DNA of 64,000 bases from Peromyscus leucopus (taxonomy: Eukaryota; Chordata; Mammalia; Rodentia; Cricetidae), in the NCBI RefSeq assembly GCF_004664715.2, contig NC_051070.1:44216456-44280455 (forward strand). The letters run 5' to 3'. The translations under genes were made by a program, and so were the position numbers. This document shows positions 58,401-61,440 of this stretch, in pieces. Under the pieces are notes generated by a model that was not told where the DNA came from, made no database searches, and saw nothing but the letters and a program-made list of their open reading frames with translations. Positions within the stretch are counted from its first letter, which is position 1; every line of letters begins with the position of its first letter.

Positions 58401-61142
58401 AGCCAGCAATGAAATCAGGAACAGGTCTAAGCATGGTTATTTAACAGACATATGTTGAGTTTATAAATAATCCCAAAATATCCAGTTCAGCAGTGTGGGA
58501 GCCCACAGAGGTTTCCTAGTGAGATCTGAGCTTGCTTTACCCAGCAGAACTGGATAAGAGGATGACTGGACCACGGGCCTTGGAACGAGGTGTTCGGGAG
58601 GATCTACACTTGGTTATATCCAGCAATGGGGAGGTCTTTTGCCTTGCCTTATGGCACTGTTATAAAAAGCCCTTTTGAACAAAGTTCTGTGCCGTTGGGT
58701 ATTGACCAAGTCCTCCCAAAGCTATCCTGTGTTCTGTCTTTCCTCTTGTCTGCTAGGTCTCTCTTTCTACTTAATCTCTCTTATCCCTCTCTCCACAAGA
58801 GTACTCAGAGTAAAGTGGGAGCTGGTTTCCTACACAACAGTCCAAGAAGTTGGTATTTACTAAGCAGTTAATAAGTGGATATTGTAAAACATATGCTTTT
58901 ATGTTTAATCACTGCATCCTTCTTATGAGGTAGATGTCAGCGTTCACATTTTACAAATAAAAACAAAGAATTACTGCCCGTGGGTGAACAAGGTGGCTGA
59001 GTGGGTAAGGGTGCCTTGCCACCAAGTCTGACAACCTGAAGTCCATCCCTGGAACCCTGGGGGGAGGAGAGAAGTGGATTCCTATAAATTGTCCTCTGCC
59101 ACACACAGAAATGGAAATACAAACAGTCCATTAGCAAAGATAAATTGAGGCTAAAGATAAAGGCATAGGTAATAGTTTGAAGTTGGAACTTCAAGAACAG
59201 AGGATGTTCCTCAGCAAGGAAGATGGAGGGGCAGAGCAGAGCTACAGGACCTCAAGGACTCCTCTGAAGCGGAGTCATTCTCCATGGCTGAGCCGAGAAG
59301 AGCTGCAACCACGCTCGAGGCGCTGACATCAAGGTTACAGGACACACAGGCCAAGGCACAGCTTAGGGGAGAAAAGCAGCAGCTAAAAACCGAGCAGCTG
59401 AGCAACAGAAGTGTGGAGGGAAGGCCCAGACTTACTGTTGGATCCTGGGTCTCCCTGAGTTTGTGTGTGACTGACAGCAGTTTCTCCAGTGCTTCCCGAG
59501 GGACATTGGGGACCTATGTTATGAGGGAAGTAAGGAAAAACAGGAAGAAATGAGGACAAGTCAGCAAATAATACTAGAAGAATGTTTTTAGAACGTTGCC
59601 GAGTATTGGGTCCACGTTGAAGTCATGAATGATTGCCACTTCATCTTCTCAGCAAACACCTGAGGCCTGGCATCTTTTCAAGAGCCAGGCGAATAAACCA
59701 AGCCTTTTTTCTCTGCATGCAATCAGATCACAGGCAGGAGACTGGCATCTAGCACACCTGTGAACATCAGCTCTTGCTTTGTGAGCATCAATATGGTTCT
59801 TCAAACCTAAGTTAGGCATTTTCTTACAAACTCCTATAGAATATTAATTTATACAAGTTATTTAATTATTGGTTTAATTTCATGCATATATTATACGCAT
59901 ACATCTGACTACTAAGTGGCCTAAAGGACTCCTGTGTACAAAATGGATGTTCAAGATGTCTATCTTAAAGACTTTTGAAACATACTTGTGGTATGGTGTC
60001 TTAGGCCTCTAATTTCAGCACTTGGGAGGCCGAGGCAGGAGGATTTCCAAGAGTTCACGTCCAGTATGGTTTATATAGTGAGAATCTGTCTCAATACAAC
60101 ACTAAAAATAAAATACATTTGATGGCCGTGGTCAGCTCAAAGAAGTTGGAAGATTTGCACAAATAACGCACATTTCATCACAACAAACTTCAATGCAAAT
60201 AATTCAATAAATGGAAACTATTTTTACTTTTTAATTCTACAGAGTAAGAAGGATATACTAATGGCATCATGTAAGCATTTTGAAAGTGCAGTGGTTCCAA
60301 GTTTCTTTAGCGATTTAAGTAACTGCAATTTAAAAAATTCTATTTTATACATGCCTGTTTATTTTAAAAAGAAATGCTATAGTGTAGGAAGTAGTATTAT
60401 TCTCACTTTCAGATGAGGGAACCATGACTAGTCTCCCTGAGCTATGGAAGCTAACACACAGTGAGAACCTGACTGGAACCAAAGTGTTGAACCCTAAAGA
60501 CCATGCCTTCATTCCTAACTGTGCTCATACAGACCCCCCCCTCCCAAGTCAAACAATAATTCCAGTATTCCAAGAAATGGTTTCAGTTACGTAAAATGTT
60601 AATTAGTAGGGACACAGACTAGCACAGTCAAGCAGAACTTTCTATGATGATGGAAGATGTTCCTGTCTTTGCTACCTAACAGCAGCCAAGTGAGTCTCAA
60701 GTGGCTACTGAACACTGGAAATATGCTGAGAACCGACTTTTAAAATGTTTTGTTTATGTGGGTGGTGCTGCCCCACTGAAGAATGCACCTCCAGAGCTCC
60801 CCAAGAGCCAAATGGGATGCCTGGCTAAGGCAGACATTGAAATGATGACTCGCACAGAAACTACAGAGCACCAATGACCAGTCAGGAAACTGTCGGATTA
60901 TAATCCTCGGGGATCTGGGCAGCTTCAAAGGAGAAGAGCAATGGACACCAGCCTGGAGCAGGCCTCCTCTTACCATTTCCTTTATCACTTGGATCTCTTC
61001 ACTTTTCACCAGCGGCTTCATGTGATGGAAAAGGAACATGGTTAAGAACTCTGGTCCCAGCCACTGCTGTGTTGTGCTTCCAACCACGGGGGGCTCTGCC
61101 AGAGCAATGATTCTGAAGGACGGATGGATAGGGAAGATGGAT
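2205..61142 (-). CDS. VWA8: VWA8, partial gene: ten internal coding exons and their introns
   Basis: Ten exons on the minus strand join in frame (1,058 nt, about 352 codons) and match the middle of VWA8, roughly residues 570-920 of a protein of about 1,905 residues (numbering from memory). VWA8 is a mitochondrial AAA+ ATPase with three dynein/midasin-like AAA modules and a C-terminal von Willebrand A domain. This part holds the sensor-1 end of AAA2, a helical linker, and AAA3 with Walker A (G-N-Q-G-V-G-K, split between two exons), Walker B (L-V-V-D-E-A-D) and sensor 1 (L-A-N-R-P). Every junction has an AG acceptor and GT donor, and the phases agree throughout. Walker A has Asn after the Lys instead of Thr/Ser, as I recall for the family. 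First exons, promoter, 3' exons and poly(A) site are outside the window. The identification is firm; the listed span includes introns, and exact exons are given separately. Confidence 0.96.
3020..3460 (+). mobile_element. Rodent interspersed repeat with 'ggtcaacttgacac' start
   Basis: A roughly 440-bp copy of a very common rodent repeat that begins around T-T-G-G-T-C-A-A-C-T-T-G-A-C-A-C and ends with '...cagagcaacagaaatcctaagacaa'. I recall this family as URR1 (non-autonomous hAT-Charlie) or a relative, but I cannot exclude an L1-derived 3' end; the family name is uncertain. A 'taaaaataaactttt' segment near 3385 gives it an AATAAA-like motif. No intact open frame belongs to it. Confidence 0.55.
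3588..3629. repeat. (CG)n(CA)n microsatellite
   Basis: An alternating purine-pyrimidine tract: (GC)5 followed directly by (AC)15. Such a composite can adopt Z-DNA and is prone to length change. Confidence 0.9.
3817..3894 (+). repeat. Short 26-bp-type tandem 'cacttcct..ccacc' units
   Basis: Three imperfect units of about 26 bases, each starting 'atcacttcct' or 'tctcacttcct' and the first two followed by 'ctctccacctag'-like sequence. It abuts the B1-derived monomers downstream and may be part of the same composite repeat. Confidence 0.6.
3895..4046 (-). mobile_element. B1-derived SINE, two partial monomers, minus strand
   Basis: Two copies of the inverted B1 start ('gtgctgggattaaaggtgtgtgccacc' type) occur at about 3921-3950 and 4012-4046, with 'ggccttgaattcacagagatccag' between them. 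This shows a dimeric or tandem B1-related element on the minus strand, moderately diverged. Confidence 0.75.
4141..4320 (-). mobile_element. B2 SINE, minus strand
   Basis: The sequence ends in the inverted B2 head 'gagccatctctccagccc' and contains the inverted B2 body ('ggagttacagatggttgtgagccaacatg', 'ggaacctgagttctctggaagagcagc'). The tRNA-like A and B boxes lie on the minus strand. Nearly full length. Confidence 0.9.
4531..4670 (+). mobile_element. ID SINE with long A/C-rich tail
   Basis: The head 'ggggctgtgggtatagctta' and B-box 'gatcgattctctctcagcacc' are those of ID elements (BC1-like, tRNA-Ala-derived). The tail is a long (aaaacc)n-type stretch up to about 4670. Confidence 0.85.
4844..4979 (-). 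CDS. VWA8: VWA8 coding exon w9: AAA3 Walker B
   Basis: This 136-nt exon encodes 45 residues from V-K-A-V-K-L-G-H, through the Walker B strand [10 protein letters not shown], to A-D-G-R-R-I-V-A, plus the first base of a codon. The Asp-Glu pair coordinates Mg and activates water for ATP hydrolysis in AAA+ proteins. The [14 protein letters not shown] segment is the hairpin typical of the dynein/midasin/MoxR-like group. The acceptor is CAAAG|GTTA with a pyrimidine-rich run before it, and the donor is GCAC|GTGAGT. This is the longest and most easily recognised VWA8 exon here. Confidence 0.97.
4980..6538 (-). other. VWA8: VWA8 intron w8-w9
   Basis: A 1.56 kb intron. I see no SINE, LTR or simple repeat of note; it appears to be largely unique sequence with a relatively GC-rich, CpG-containing patch at about 5580-5770. 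Open frames here are not supported by any recognisable protein. Confidence 0.65.
6539..6614 (-). CDS. VWA8: VWA8 coding exon w8: AAA3 between Walker A and Walker B
   Basis: This 76-nt exon completes the Arg codon, then encodes 25 residues ([10 protein letters not shown] ... V-Y-E-D-S-P-L) ending in phase 0. The R-D-T-T pattern also occurs in the first AAA module of VWA8 as I recall it and is typical of this AAA subfamily. The acceptor is TTCAG|GGAC. The donor must be CTG|GTCAGT to keep the frame with the next exon, although a better-looking donor, TCA|GTAAGC, lies four bases further on. This tandem-donor arrangement is discussed under findings. Confidence 0.92.
8901..8925. repeat. (TG)n microsatellite
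   Basis: About eight TG units followed by 'cgcgtgca'. Short and ordinary. Confidence 0.8.
9373..9388. repeat. (GAAT)4 short tandem repeat
   Basis: Four perfect copies of a GAAT tetranucleotide in 'ttaatgaatgaatgaatg'. Confidence 0.75.
10120..10276 (-). mobile_element. B1 SINE, minus strand, diverged
   Basis: A T/C-rich tail (10120-10162) leads into the inverted B1 body ('gggacacagtttcagtatacag', 'agagtgctgggattaaaggtgtggg'). The element has many substitutions and an internal gap, so it is an old copy. Confidence 0.85.
10380..10680. repeat. Possible old interspersed repeat fragment
   Basis: The segment '...ccactggagcctggtgggctcaccagtgga...' through 'tccatgactggctgttgacaggcccaatcttgt' looks like a dispersed rodent repeat that I have seen in other loci but cannot name with confidence (possibly L1 3'-UTR related). 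The 82-codon minus-strand open frame across it is not a recognised protein. Confidence 0.35.
12061..12158 (+). mobile_element. B3-type SINE, 5' part (split by RPS24 pseudogene)
   Basis: 'ggcggggaggtgactca...aagcacctgccatgcaagtgtgaggacct' followed by a 'tcaatcccac' B-box-like segment and 'aagaagttggtgtgg' is the tRNA-derived head of a B2/B3-group SINE. The body of the element resumes after the pseudogene at about 12665. Confidence 0.7.
12160..12660 (+). pseudogene. RPS24 processed pseudogene
   Basis: An intronless copy of the mRNA for 40S ribosomal protein S24. It begins in the 5' leader ('ctcttttcttccttggctg', an oligopyrimidine TOP-like start), has the initiator ATG at 12195 (M-N-D-T), and runs through recognisable blocks: Q-M-V-I-D-V-L-H at about 12243, [10 protein letters not shown] at about 12290, [14 protein letters not shown], and T-A-K-A-N at about 12515-12530. 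The parental stop is at 12547. It is dead: a deletion after codon 5 brings a TGA in frame at 12216, and a second deletion removes about nine codons after the T-T-P block. The 3' UTR follows to an A-rich end near 12660. It sits inside an older SINE. Confidence 0.9.
12665..12895 (+). mobile_element. B3-type SINE, 3' part (continuation of 12061-12158)
   Basis: 'aaaatggcaggtaaggg...cccagcactggagaagtagagataggag...gttagccaactagcccagcctg...ccagtgaaagaccttccctcaaaaagcaaggaggatg' is the body of the same tRNA-headed rodent SINE type seen whole at 31770-32095. It lacks a head of its own, which shows that the pseudogene split one element. Confidence 0.7.
15194..15312 (-). mobile_element. B1 SINE, minus strand
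   Basis: The inverted B1 body 'agaccaggctggcctcgaactcagagatctacctg' and '...cccgagtgctgggattacaggt' is clear. The left side should carry a T-rich tail, but it is preceded instead by an A-rich run (15156-15192), so the tail end was replaced or another A-rich element abuts it. Confidence 0.85.
16214..16353 (+). mobile_element. B1 SINE, plus strand, diverged
   Basis: 'ccagatgtggtagtgggcaccattaattctaacactaggaggcagagacagg' and 'ttgaggtcagcctggtctacaaaac...gagaccctgtct' match B1 with many substitutions. It has only a short A tail. Confidence 0.85.
17335..17650 (-). mobile_element. Rodent interspersed repeat related to the 3020-3460 family
   Basis: 'gcttattgtggctcaaagttcaggggtccagttcttcatggtggg...' to 'caggtgattctagaaacttaaagttgataatgctaacca' matches a common rodent repeat that ends in a 'gttgacaat..taaccat' terminus. 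The family name is uncertain (URR1/hAT-like or L1-derived). Confidence 0.45.
18267..18448 (+). mobile_element. B1 SINE, plus strand, young cricetid type
   Basis: A nearly full-length B1: 'gccaggcggtggtggcacacacctttaatcccagcactcggg' through 'gaggccagcctggtctacaagtgagttccaggaaaggcgcaaatctacacagagaaaccctgtctcg', with an (aac)n-rich tail. The 'ggaaaggcgcaaa' segment replaces the murine 'ggacagccagggc' and is the form I associate with cricetid rodents. Confidence 0.95.
20381..20532 (+). mobile_element. B1 SINE, plus strand
   Basis: 'agctgggtatggtggtccatgtctttaatcc' to 'caccttgtctcaaaaacaaaaag', with an A/C-rich tail running directly into the 32-bp tandem repeat. Older than the 18267 copy. Confidence 0.9.
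20537..20632 (+). repeat. 32-bp tandem repeat, three copies
   Basis: Three head-to-tail 32-base units at 20537-20568, 20569-20600 and 20601-20632. Units 2 and 3 are identical and unit 1 differs at one base. The array starts at the end of the A/C-rich tail of the B1 at 20381. Confidence 0.95.
20681..20845 (-). mobile_element. B1 SINE, minus strand, young, with target-site duplication
   Basis: A run of about 20 T (20681-20700) is followed by the inverted cricetid B1 ('cgagacagggtttcttgtgtagctttgcgcctttcctggga', 'gctcgaactcacagagatccgcctgcctctg', 'accaccgcccggct'). The 9-bp direct repeat 'acatcatcc' flanks it at 20672-20680 and 20846-20854. This is a recent L1-driven insertion. Confidence 0.95.
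21171..21191. repeat. (GT)n microsatellite
   Basis: About ten GT units. Confidence 0.85.
21230..21445 (-). mobile_element. B3-type SINE, minus strand, degenerate
   Basis: 'gaggctctcacaggcttggagcttgc...' then 'ctggggactgagctcaggtcctggctctcatgaggtgaacgcttcactcagctgcccctcctggccct' reads as the inverted tRNA-derived head of a B3-type element. Divergence is high. Confidence 0.6.
21684..21791 (+). mobile_element. Short poly(A) retro-insertion with 12-bp target-site duplication
   Basis: A 48-base body of unknown origin (21696-21743) carries a pure run of 40 A (21744-21783) and is flanked by the direct repeat 'aaaagtcaacag' at 21684-21695 and 21780-21791 (the left A bases of the second copy merge with the tail). 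This is the signature of L1-mediated target-primed reverse transcription of a short or 5'-truncated RNA. The body has no clear AATAAA signal and I do not recognise its parent. Confidence 0.75.
22947..22976 (+). repeat. 10-bp tandem repeat, three copies
   Basis: 'tactgggatc' occurs three times in a row; the third unit ends 'ctc' rather than 'atc'. Confidence 0.9.
23448..23627 (-). mobile_element. B2 SINE, minus strand
   Basis: The inverted B2 body ('gcagaggccagaagagggtgctaaaccctctagaattggagctacaggtgattgtgagtcatc', 'gggaacagaacctgggtcctctgtgagagcag') lies about 160 bases downstream, in VWA8 transcript direction, of exon w7. Confidence 0.9.
23789..23865 (-). CDS. VWA8: VWA8 coding exon w7: second half of AAA3 Walker A
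   Basis: This 77-nt exon starts in phase 0 with G-V-G-K-N-K-I, which completes the nucleotide-binding P-loop begun in w6. It continues through [17 protein letters not shown] and ends with two bases of an Arg codon. The acceptor is TGCAG|GGTG and the donor ACAG|GTGGGA. Position +8 of the exon protein is Met where I remember Val in human. Skipping the exon would remove the catalytic Lys and shift the frame. It is flanked by the two longest introns of the window (14 kb and 17 kb). Confidence 0.93.
24891..24922. repeat. (CTTCC)n-type polypyrimidine tract
   Basis: An imperfect 'cttccttcccttcccttcttccttctt' tract of about 32 bases. Confidence 0.8.
25112..25172 (+). mobile_element. B1 fragment, truncated next to an LTR
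   Basis: 'gggacatggtggtgaatgcctttagtcc' joined to 'tctacataactagttctaggacaaccag' is B1 with its central portion missing. Its 3' remainder is absent: a retroviral LTR begins a few bases further on. Confidence 0.7.
25183..25595 (-). mobile_element. Endogenous retrovirus LTR (class II-like), minus strand
   Basis: On the minus strand the element reads TGTAGTGG... to ...TTGATCA, fitting the TG...CA rule, and is about 413 bp long. It is directly preceded by a polypurine tract (minus strand GACAAAAAGGGGAAA, plus 25596-25610), which marks it as a 3' LTR. An AATAAA lies near its end (minus strand, plus position about 25210). The U3/R region contains eight copies of a 19-bp unit (listed separately). 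The polypurine tract and layout fit class II (ERVK/mys-like) elements; the family name is inference. The copy is an old, non-coding fragment. Confidence 0.8.
25302..25449 (-). repeat. 19-bp minisatellite inside the LTR, eight units
   Basis: Eight tandem units of the type 'gggaccaaatccacctggt' / 'gggaccgaattctcctggt'. Six are exactly 19 bases and two carry small deletions (16 and 18). The sequence falls into two subtypes, 'aaatccac' and 'gaattctc'. On the minus strand the array is open and reads as a Pro/Gly/Arg/Trp repeat, which is a by-product of the tandem structure rather than a protein. Confidence 0.9.
25596..26790 (-). mobile_element. Endogenous retrovirus internal remnant (3' end), minus strand
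   Basis: Sequence directly upstream (minus strand) of the polypurine tract, and therefore the 3' internal part of the same element. It is about 1.2 kb and has no intact gag, pol or env frame; open frames are at most about 100 codons and none is recognised. An internal near-duplication ('gtatttgttctacctct...gtattttgtata' type) occurs at about 25910-26040. The 5' LTR and most of the internal region are missing. The right boundary is approximate. Confidence 0.6.
29663..29689. repeat. Perfect 12-bp inverted repeat (hairpin)
   Basis: Arms 'ctttgtcaattt' and 'aaattgacaaag' are separated by three T. The stem is perfect. It lies in the middle of an intron, with no adjacent element visible. Confidence 0.9.
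31770..32095 (+). mobile_element. B3-type SINE, plus strand, nearly complete
   Basis: A tRNA-derived head ('gaggacctgagctcagatccccggcacccatgt') is joined to a body ('tgcctatcatcccaggagtgggaaggtagacc', 'ggctcgctggaaggccagccagtctagcc', 'gtgagaggctgtctcaaaaa') and a 3' part rich in 'cacagacacag'. It serves as the reference for the split copy at 12061-12895. Confidence 0.75.
33701..33719. repeat. G-rich tract
   Basis: 'aaggtggtggggggggcac' has a run of eight G. Ordinary low-complexity sequence. Confidence 0.7.
35930..36085 (+). mobile_element. B1 SINE, plus strand
   Basis: 'gagccaggctaggtggcacatacccataatcccagcattcaggaggcagaggtgggtggatctctgtgagttcaaggccagcctg' with tail 'gtctctgtctcacaaacaaaacccc'. 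Confidence 0.92.
36086..36215 (+). mobile_element. Probable LINE-1 3' end
   Basis: A G-rich polypurine tract ('gagagggagggatgggaggaaaaggcaggaaggaggggagg') is followed by 'tgtatgtattaagtttaaaaaataaaaattaaag', the layout of a rodent L1 3' UTR end with its A-rich tail. The copy is short and diverged. Confidence 0.55.
36750..36995 (+). mobile_element. B3-type SINE, plus strand, degenerate
   Basis: 'gctgagcagctaaaagtacttttgaataagctgatgaccccaagtttgattcctgg' (B-box-like) is followed by 'tacctataaacctagcacccc' and 'gagagactctgactcaacaaaaagttgtcctctgac'. Diverged but with the order of a tRNA-headed rodent SINE. Confidence 0.6.
38033..38104 (-). CDS. VWA8: VWA8 coding exon w6: start of AAA3, first half of Walker A
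   Basis: This 72-nt, phase 0-0 exon encodes 24 residues: [10 protein letters not shown], then [14 protein letters not shown]. The hydrophobic strand L-L-L-V-G-N-Q is the beta strand plus the first glycine of the P-loop; the rest of Walker A is in the next exon, 14 kb away. The acceptor is CCTAG|CACA and the donor CAG|GTGAGT, a perfect consensus. No open frame of 60 codons covers this exon, so it is only found by homology and splice signals. Confidence 0.93.
38240..38358 (-). mobile_element. B1 SINE, minus strand, partial
   Basis: 'gttgagacagattctctctctgaagctctggctgttctcaatactctatgtagaccaggttggggtcaaactctgcctacctagtgctgggattaaagacgtgtgct' is inverted B1 with a deletion in the middle. It is about 140 bases upstream, in plus coordinates, of exon w6. 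Confidence 0.85.
38711..38739. repeat. (TG)14 microsatellite
   Basis: A pure TG run at the end of an AT-rich, TATA-like stretch (38610-38710). Confidence 0.9.
39955..40125 (+). mobile_element. B2/B3-group SINE, plus strand, degenerate
   Basis: 'cccgaggagccaggctcagtcccaggacccacattgtggaag...gactgacgcctacaagttgccgtctttc...gtgtgcccatatatgtacacg' follows the order of a B3-type element (head, 'aacccacatggtgg'-like block, 'caagttgtcctctgac'-like block, CA-rich end). Confidence 0.65.
40392..40440. repeat. (CA)24 microsatellite
   Basis: A pure CA run of about 49 bases, the longest dinucleotide tract in the window and therefore likely polymorphic. Confidence 0.95.
42231..42341 (-). mobile_element. 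B2 SINE, minus strand, 3' portion of a split copy
   Basis: 'gtgtcagatcccttagaactggagctacagagagttgtgagctgccatgtgggtgctgggaa' is the inverted B2 from about position 64 to the end. It stops exactly where the other piece (42714-42776) begins. Confidence 0.85.
42344..42366. repeat. 10-bp inverted repeat at the B2 break
   Basis: 'ctttggagac' and 'gtctccaaag' are separated by 'ctc'; the stem is perfect. It lies immediately at the edge of the segment that separates the two B2 pieces. Confidence 0.9.
42714..42776 (-). mobile_element. B2 SINE, minus strand, 5' portion of a split copy
   Basis: 'ttgaacccgggtcctacggaagagcagccagtgctctcaatcattgggccatcgctccagccc' is the inverted first 63 or so bases of B2, with the tRNA-derived promoter. 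The remainder is at 42231-42341. Confidence 0.88.
43836..43942 (-). CDS. VWA8: VWA8 coding exon w5: linker leading into AAA3
   Basis: This 107-nt exon completes the Cys codon (T|GT) and then encodes 35 residues beginning [10 protein letters not shown] and ending V-L-F-Y-D-N-V-Q in phase 0. The acceptor is TTCAG|GTGA and the donor CAG|GTGAGG. It precedes the third AAA module. The reading frame runs on uninterrupted from w4, which confirms both boundaries. Intron w4-w5 is short (1.7 kb). Confidence 0.95.
43943..45660 (-). other. VWA8: VWA8 intron w4-w5
   Basis: A 1.7 kb intron. I see no recognisable mobile element or simple repeat. The plus-strand open frames here (up to 128 codons at 44628-45014) match nothing I know. 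Confidence 0.65.
45661..45767 (-). CDS. VWA8: VWA8 coding exon w4: linker between AAA2 and AAA3
   Basis: This 107-nt exon starts with the last base of an Arg codon, encodes 35 residues ([10 protein letters not shown] ... E-L-E-N-Y-K) and ends with the first base of a Cys codon. The acceptor is ACTAG|GTTC and the donor AAGT|GTAAGT, which is close to consensus. It forms an acidic linker between the second and third AAA modules. A few residues differ from the human sequence as I recall it (for example Glu-Asp-Ser where human has Asp-Asp-Asn), consistent with a divergent rodent orthologue. Confidence 0.95.
49929..49985 (+). mobile_element. ID SINE, plus strand
   Basis: 'gactggagtgtagtttagcaagcacggggtggtgggctcaatccccagcaaaa' is an ID element with A-box and B-box ('gggctcaatccccagc') intact enough to recognise; it has almost no tail. 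Confidence 0.8.
50380..50592 (-). mobile_element. B2 SINE, minus strand
   Basis: Inverted B2: 'tctacagaggccagaatagagtgttggatccgttggaactagacttacagatggctgtgagccacaatgtgggtcctgggtattgaacccagg' ending 'caagtcatctctccaacacc'. Confidence 0.9.
50745..50780. repeat. (AACT/AACC)n tetranucleotide repeat
   Basis: About nine units of 'taac' with interspersed 'aacc' variants. Confidence 0.9.
52196..52355 (-). mobile_element. B1 SINE, minus strand
   Basis: A T-run then 'caagacagggtgtctctgttgagacagctctggctgacctggaactcgctcagtagaccaggctagccttgaactcagag...ggtgctgggattaagggtatgcacaccac'. Confidence 0.92.
52397..52612 (-). mobile_element. B2 SINE, minus strand
   Basis: Inverted B2 with a clear body ('ggaagccagaagagaacactagatcccttgtgactggagttacagacagctgtgagctgtcatgtgggtgctgggaattgaatctgggtcctctgcaag') ending near 'tatcttgacagccc'. 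It sits in the same orientation about 40 bases from the B1 at 52196. Confidence 0.92.
53190..53305 (-). CDS. VWA8: VWA8 coding exon w3: lid helices of AAA2
   Basis: This 116-nt exon enters in phase 0 and leaves after two bases of an Arg codon. It encodes 38 residues from [10 protein letters not shown] to T-K-A-C-L-S, including [10 protein letters not shown] and Y-P-N-E-N-L-H. The acceptor is CATAG|GCAC and the donor CCAG|GTAATC. The [11 protein letters not shown] pattern resembles the sensor-2/lid region of dynein-type AAA modules, where an Arg-rich helix contacts nucleotide. That functional reading is inference; gene identity is certain from the flanking exons and phase. Confidence 0.95.
53798..53829 (+). 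repeat. 16-bp perfect tandem duplication
   Basis: 'tttcctattggaataa' occurs twice in a row without mismatch. The unit contains an inverted CCAAT-like 'attgg', but nothing else suggests a promoter. Confidence 0.9.
54160..54600 (-). repeat. 28-bp minisatellite, about 15 units
   Basis: The core unit 'acaaatgacagagatgatggggtacccc' (28 bases; written on the plus strand) repeats about 15 times with indels. Units near 54500-54590 are close to identical and those near 54160-54300 are degenerate. Each good unit contains the palindrome GGGGTACCCC. Because 28 is not a multiple of three and the unit lacks stops on the minus strand, all three minus frames stay open for 167-183 codons (Cys/His/Leu/Trp-rich). 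These frames have no homology I recognise and are a consequence of the tandem structure. Confidence 0.95.
56952..56983. repeat. C-rich tract
   Basis: 'cccacccccaccccccccccacccccgc'-type low-complexity sequence; runs of C on the plus strand, G on the coding strand. Confidence 0.85.
57338..57372. repeat. (CA)n microsatellite, interrupted
   Basis: 'cacatacacacacacacaaacacacacgcacacac', interrupted dinucleotide repeat. Confidence 0.85.
57718..57738. repeat. (CA)10 microsatellite
   Basis: A short pure CA run. Confidence 0.85.
58494..58834 (+). mobile_element. Probable solo LTR (class II-like), plus strand
   Basis: The segment starts TGTGGGAGCC and ends ...TTTCCTACA (TG...CA), about 341 bp, and holds a TATA-like 'ttataaaaag' (about 58660) followed by a pyrimidine-rich 3' part, the layout of an ERVK-type LTR. 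The 6-base flanks 'cagcag' (58488-58493) and 'caacag' (58835-58840) differ at one base and could be the target-site duplication. No internal retroviral sequence is attached on either side. The family is not identified. Confidence 0.6.
58976..59110 (+). mobile_element. B3-type SINE, plus strand
   Basis: 'gtgaacaaggtggctgagtgggtaagggtgccttgccaccaagtctgacaacctgaagtccatccctggaaccc' followed by 'gattcctataaattgtcctctgcc' is a B3 head and body. Confidence 0.8.
59436..59513 (-). CDS. VWA8: VWA8 coding exon w2: linker after AAA2
   Basis: This 78-nt, phase 0-0 exon encodes 26 residues, starting V-P-N-V-P-R-E-A-L and ending R-E-T-Q-D-P-T. The acceptor is CATAG|GTCC and the donor ACA|GTAAGT. Because the length is divisible by three, skipping the exon would keep the frame. 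The segment is helical and charged and belongs to the lid/linker following the second AAA module. It joins w1 through a short intron of about 1.5 kb. A longer open frame on the opposite strand here is a shadow. Confidence 0.94.
59514..60973 (-). other. VWA8: VWA8 intron w1-w2
   Basis: A 1.46 kb intron with one B1 (59980-60112) and otherwise no recognisable element; 60115-60970 is AT-rich and then unique. Confidence 0.7.
59980..60112 (+). mobile_element. B1 SINE, plus strand, diverged
   Basis: 'cttaggcctctaatttcagcacttgggaggccgaggcaggaggatttccaagagttcacgtccagtatgg...gagaatctgtctcaata' matches B1 at low identity, an old copy. Confidence 0.8.
60974..61142 (-). CDS. VWA8: VWA8 coding exon w1 (most upstream in window): end of AAA2
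   Basis: This 169-nt exon completes an Arg codon begun in the previous exon, then encodes 56 residues beginning [10 protein letters not shown] and including the sensor-1-like strand I-I-A-L-A-E-P-P and W-L-G-P-E-F-L. It ends in phase 0 at ...I-K-E-M. The acceptor reads TTTAG|ATCC and the donor ATG|GTAAGA, a strong match. The sequence covers the tail of the second AAA module. The last residue is Met where I remember Lys in the human protein, a single AAG-to-ATG difference at the splice junction. The 5' neighbour exon is not found between 61143 and 64000. Confidence 0.95.
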
Positions 61143-61272
61143 CTAAAGCAGGGAGGGAAAAAAACAAAATGTAATCATTCACAATAGAAACTGGGTCATG
61201 AGACATGGAGCTCAGCAATAAAATAGTCATTGTGTTAATAATGTCGAAATTGTTATCCAAAGAATAGGTTTT

Positions 61273-61440
61273 GGGCTGGGCAGTGGTGGCACATACTTTA
61301 AATCCCAGCACTTGGGAGGCAGAGGCAGACAGACTGCTATGAGTTTGAGACTAGTCTGGTCTATAGAGTGAGTTCCAGGACAGCTAGGGCTACTAAAAGA
61401 AAAACTGTATCAACCCCCCCCCACCACCACCACACACACA
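61273..61440 (+). mobile_element. B1 SINE, plus strand, with C/CA-rich tail
   Basis: 'gggctgggcagtggtggcacatactttaaatcccagcacttgggaggcagaggcagacag...gagtgagttccaggacagctagggctac', tail 'ccccccccaccaccaccacacacacatg' in place of the usual A tail. It lies only 130 bases upstream of exon w1's acceptor. Confidence 0.92.

Larger units (their letters stand above)
53306..59435 (-). other. VWA8: VWA8 intron w2-w3
   Basis: A 6.1 kb intron. It holds a 16-bp duplication, a 28-bp minisatellite (54160-54600), CA and C-rich tracts, a probable solo LTR (58494-58834) and a B3-type SINE (58976-59110). 54650-56940 shows nothing identifiable. Confidence 0.7.

Noticed and set aside
60740..60973. C-terminal extension of the exon w1 open frame beyond the GTAAGA donor
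   Set aside because: Intron read-through after the splice donor; the true continuation (V-P-N-V-P) is in exon w2.
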